Below, piece after piece: positions 63,931-64,000 of a stretch of DNA of 64,000 nucleotides. The position numbers and the translations under genes were made by a program. Within the stretch, counting starts at the first letter, position 1, and each line of letters begins with the position of its first letter. Under the pieces are notes generated by a model. It ran no database searches, was not told where the DNA came from, and was given only the letters and a program-made list of their open reading frames with translations. Origin of the DNA: Ignavibacteriota bacterium (GTDB lineage: Bacteria > Bacteroidota > Ignavibacteria > Ignavibacteriales > Melioribacteraceae); contig PAAX01000014.1 in the NCBI GenBank assembly GCA_002698995.1, positions 162,811 through 226,810 on the forward strand. Reading direction: 5' to 3'.

Positions 63931-64000
63931 AAATATATATCAAAGAACATCTTACAGCAATTTTAGCAACACTTTTTGACTATTATACCCGAAATGACAA

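Larger units (their letters stand above)
62909..63989. mobile_element. insertion sequence, IS256 family (IS1249-like), with target duplication
   Basis: The 1081-base element is bounded by inverted repeats beginning GGTATAATAGTCA at the left and its complement at the right, followed by four mismatched bases and matching GTGTTGCT. The target CGAAATG is repeated on both sides (62902-62908 and 63990-63996). An alternative reading gives a 5-base GAAAT duplication with GGG ends. It carries one minus-strand transposase. Whole-element boundaries and an intact target duplication show a complete, recent insertion. Confidence 0.9.

Overview
The window is a chromosomal segment of an AT-rich, Gram-negative bacterium, most likely a member of the Ignavibacteria (Bacteroidota/Chlorobi side). 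The evidence is a C-terminal type IX secretion sorting domain with the NYPNPFNPSTTIEY signature, SusC/TonB-type receptors with a carboxypeptidase-like N-terminal domain, DUF4249 and DUF5686 proteins, an UpxY-type NusG paralog, and one promoter that fits the Bacteroidetes TTTG-N19-TAnnTTTG consensus exactly. No rRNA, tRNA or CRISPR array was seen.

Layout. 0-4 kb: the tail of a class II fructose-bisphosphate aldolase gene, a tiny membrane protein, and a TonB-dependent receptor with its DUF4249 lipoprotein. 3.8-7.8 kb (minus): a sulfur/redox operon of octaheme cytochrome c (tetrathionate reductase family), a di-heme-type cytochrome b, and two YeeE/YedE thiosulfate-transporter-like proteins, the last fused to a rhodanese domain that has lost its catalytic Cys. 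8.2-10 kb (minus): a DES1-like lipid desaturase, a CrtZ-like hydroxylase and DUF2905. 10-15 kb (plus): Trm112-like protein, FAD-linked oxidase, TPR protein, ClpX. 15.6-18.3 kb: a Tat-exported DUF362 protein, a small membrane protein and a NapH/NosR-like polyferredoxin. 18.5-21.6 kb: small proteins, a candidate structured RNA, and a GT-C glycosyltransferase. 21.8-25.3 kb (minus): NDP-sugar pyrophosphorylase, metK and ahcY (activated methyl cycle). 25.4-28.9 kb (plus): nitronate monooxygenase/FabK-like, dxr and rseP. 29-33.6 kb: outer-membrane protein, class D beta-lactamase, alpha/beta hydrolase, PLP decarboxylase, MarC. 33.6-38 kb (minus): cold-shock protein, DinB, TM2, DUF2752, mgsA, HAD phosphatase, fasciclin and a trypsin-like lipoprotein. 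38-45.4 kb: M16 peptidase, DUF5686 outer-membrane protein, GH13 maltodextrin hydrolase. 45.4-51 kb (minus): a complete RND efflux operon. 51-62.5 kb: DUF481, SpoIIE phosphatase, TrmB, a BtuB-like receptor, a T9SS cargo protein, CobB, a TPR protein, YhaM-like nuclease, UpxY/NusG and a hybrid histidine kinase. 62.6-64 kb: a TonB-receptor-type gene split by a complete IS256/IS1249-like insertion sequence with target duplication.

Most genes are housekeeping or envelope genes. The stretches most worth a second look are the cytochrome/thiosulfate-transporter operon with its degenerate rhodanese ending in Gly-Gly-Cys, the DES1-like/CrtZ-like lipid-modification cluster, the DUF362-polyferredoxin module, a MITE-like element supplying a start codon, a palindromic repeat translated inside the T9SS gene, a candidate ncRNA at 18.7-18.8 kb, and a candidate -1 frameshift site in the insertion sequence.
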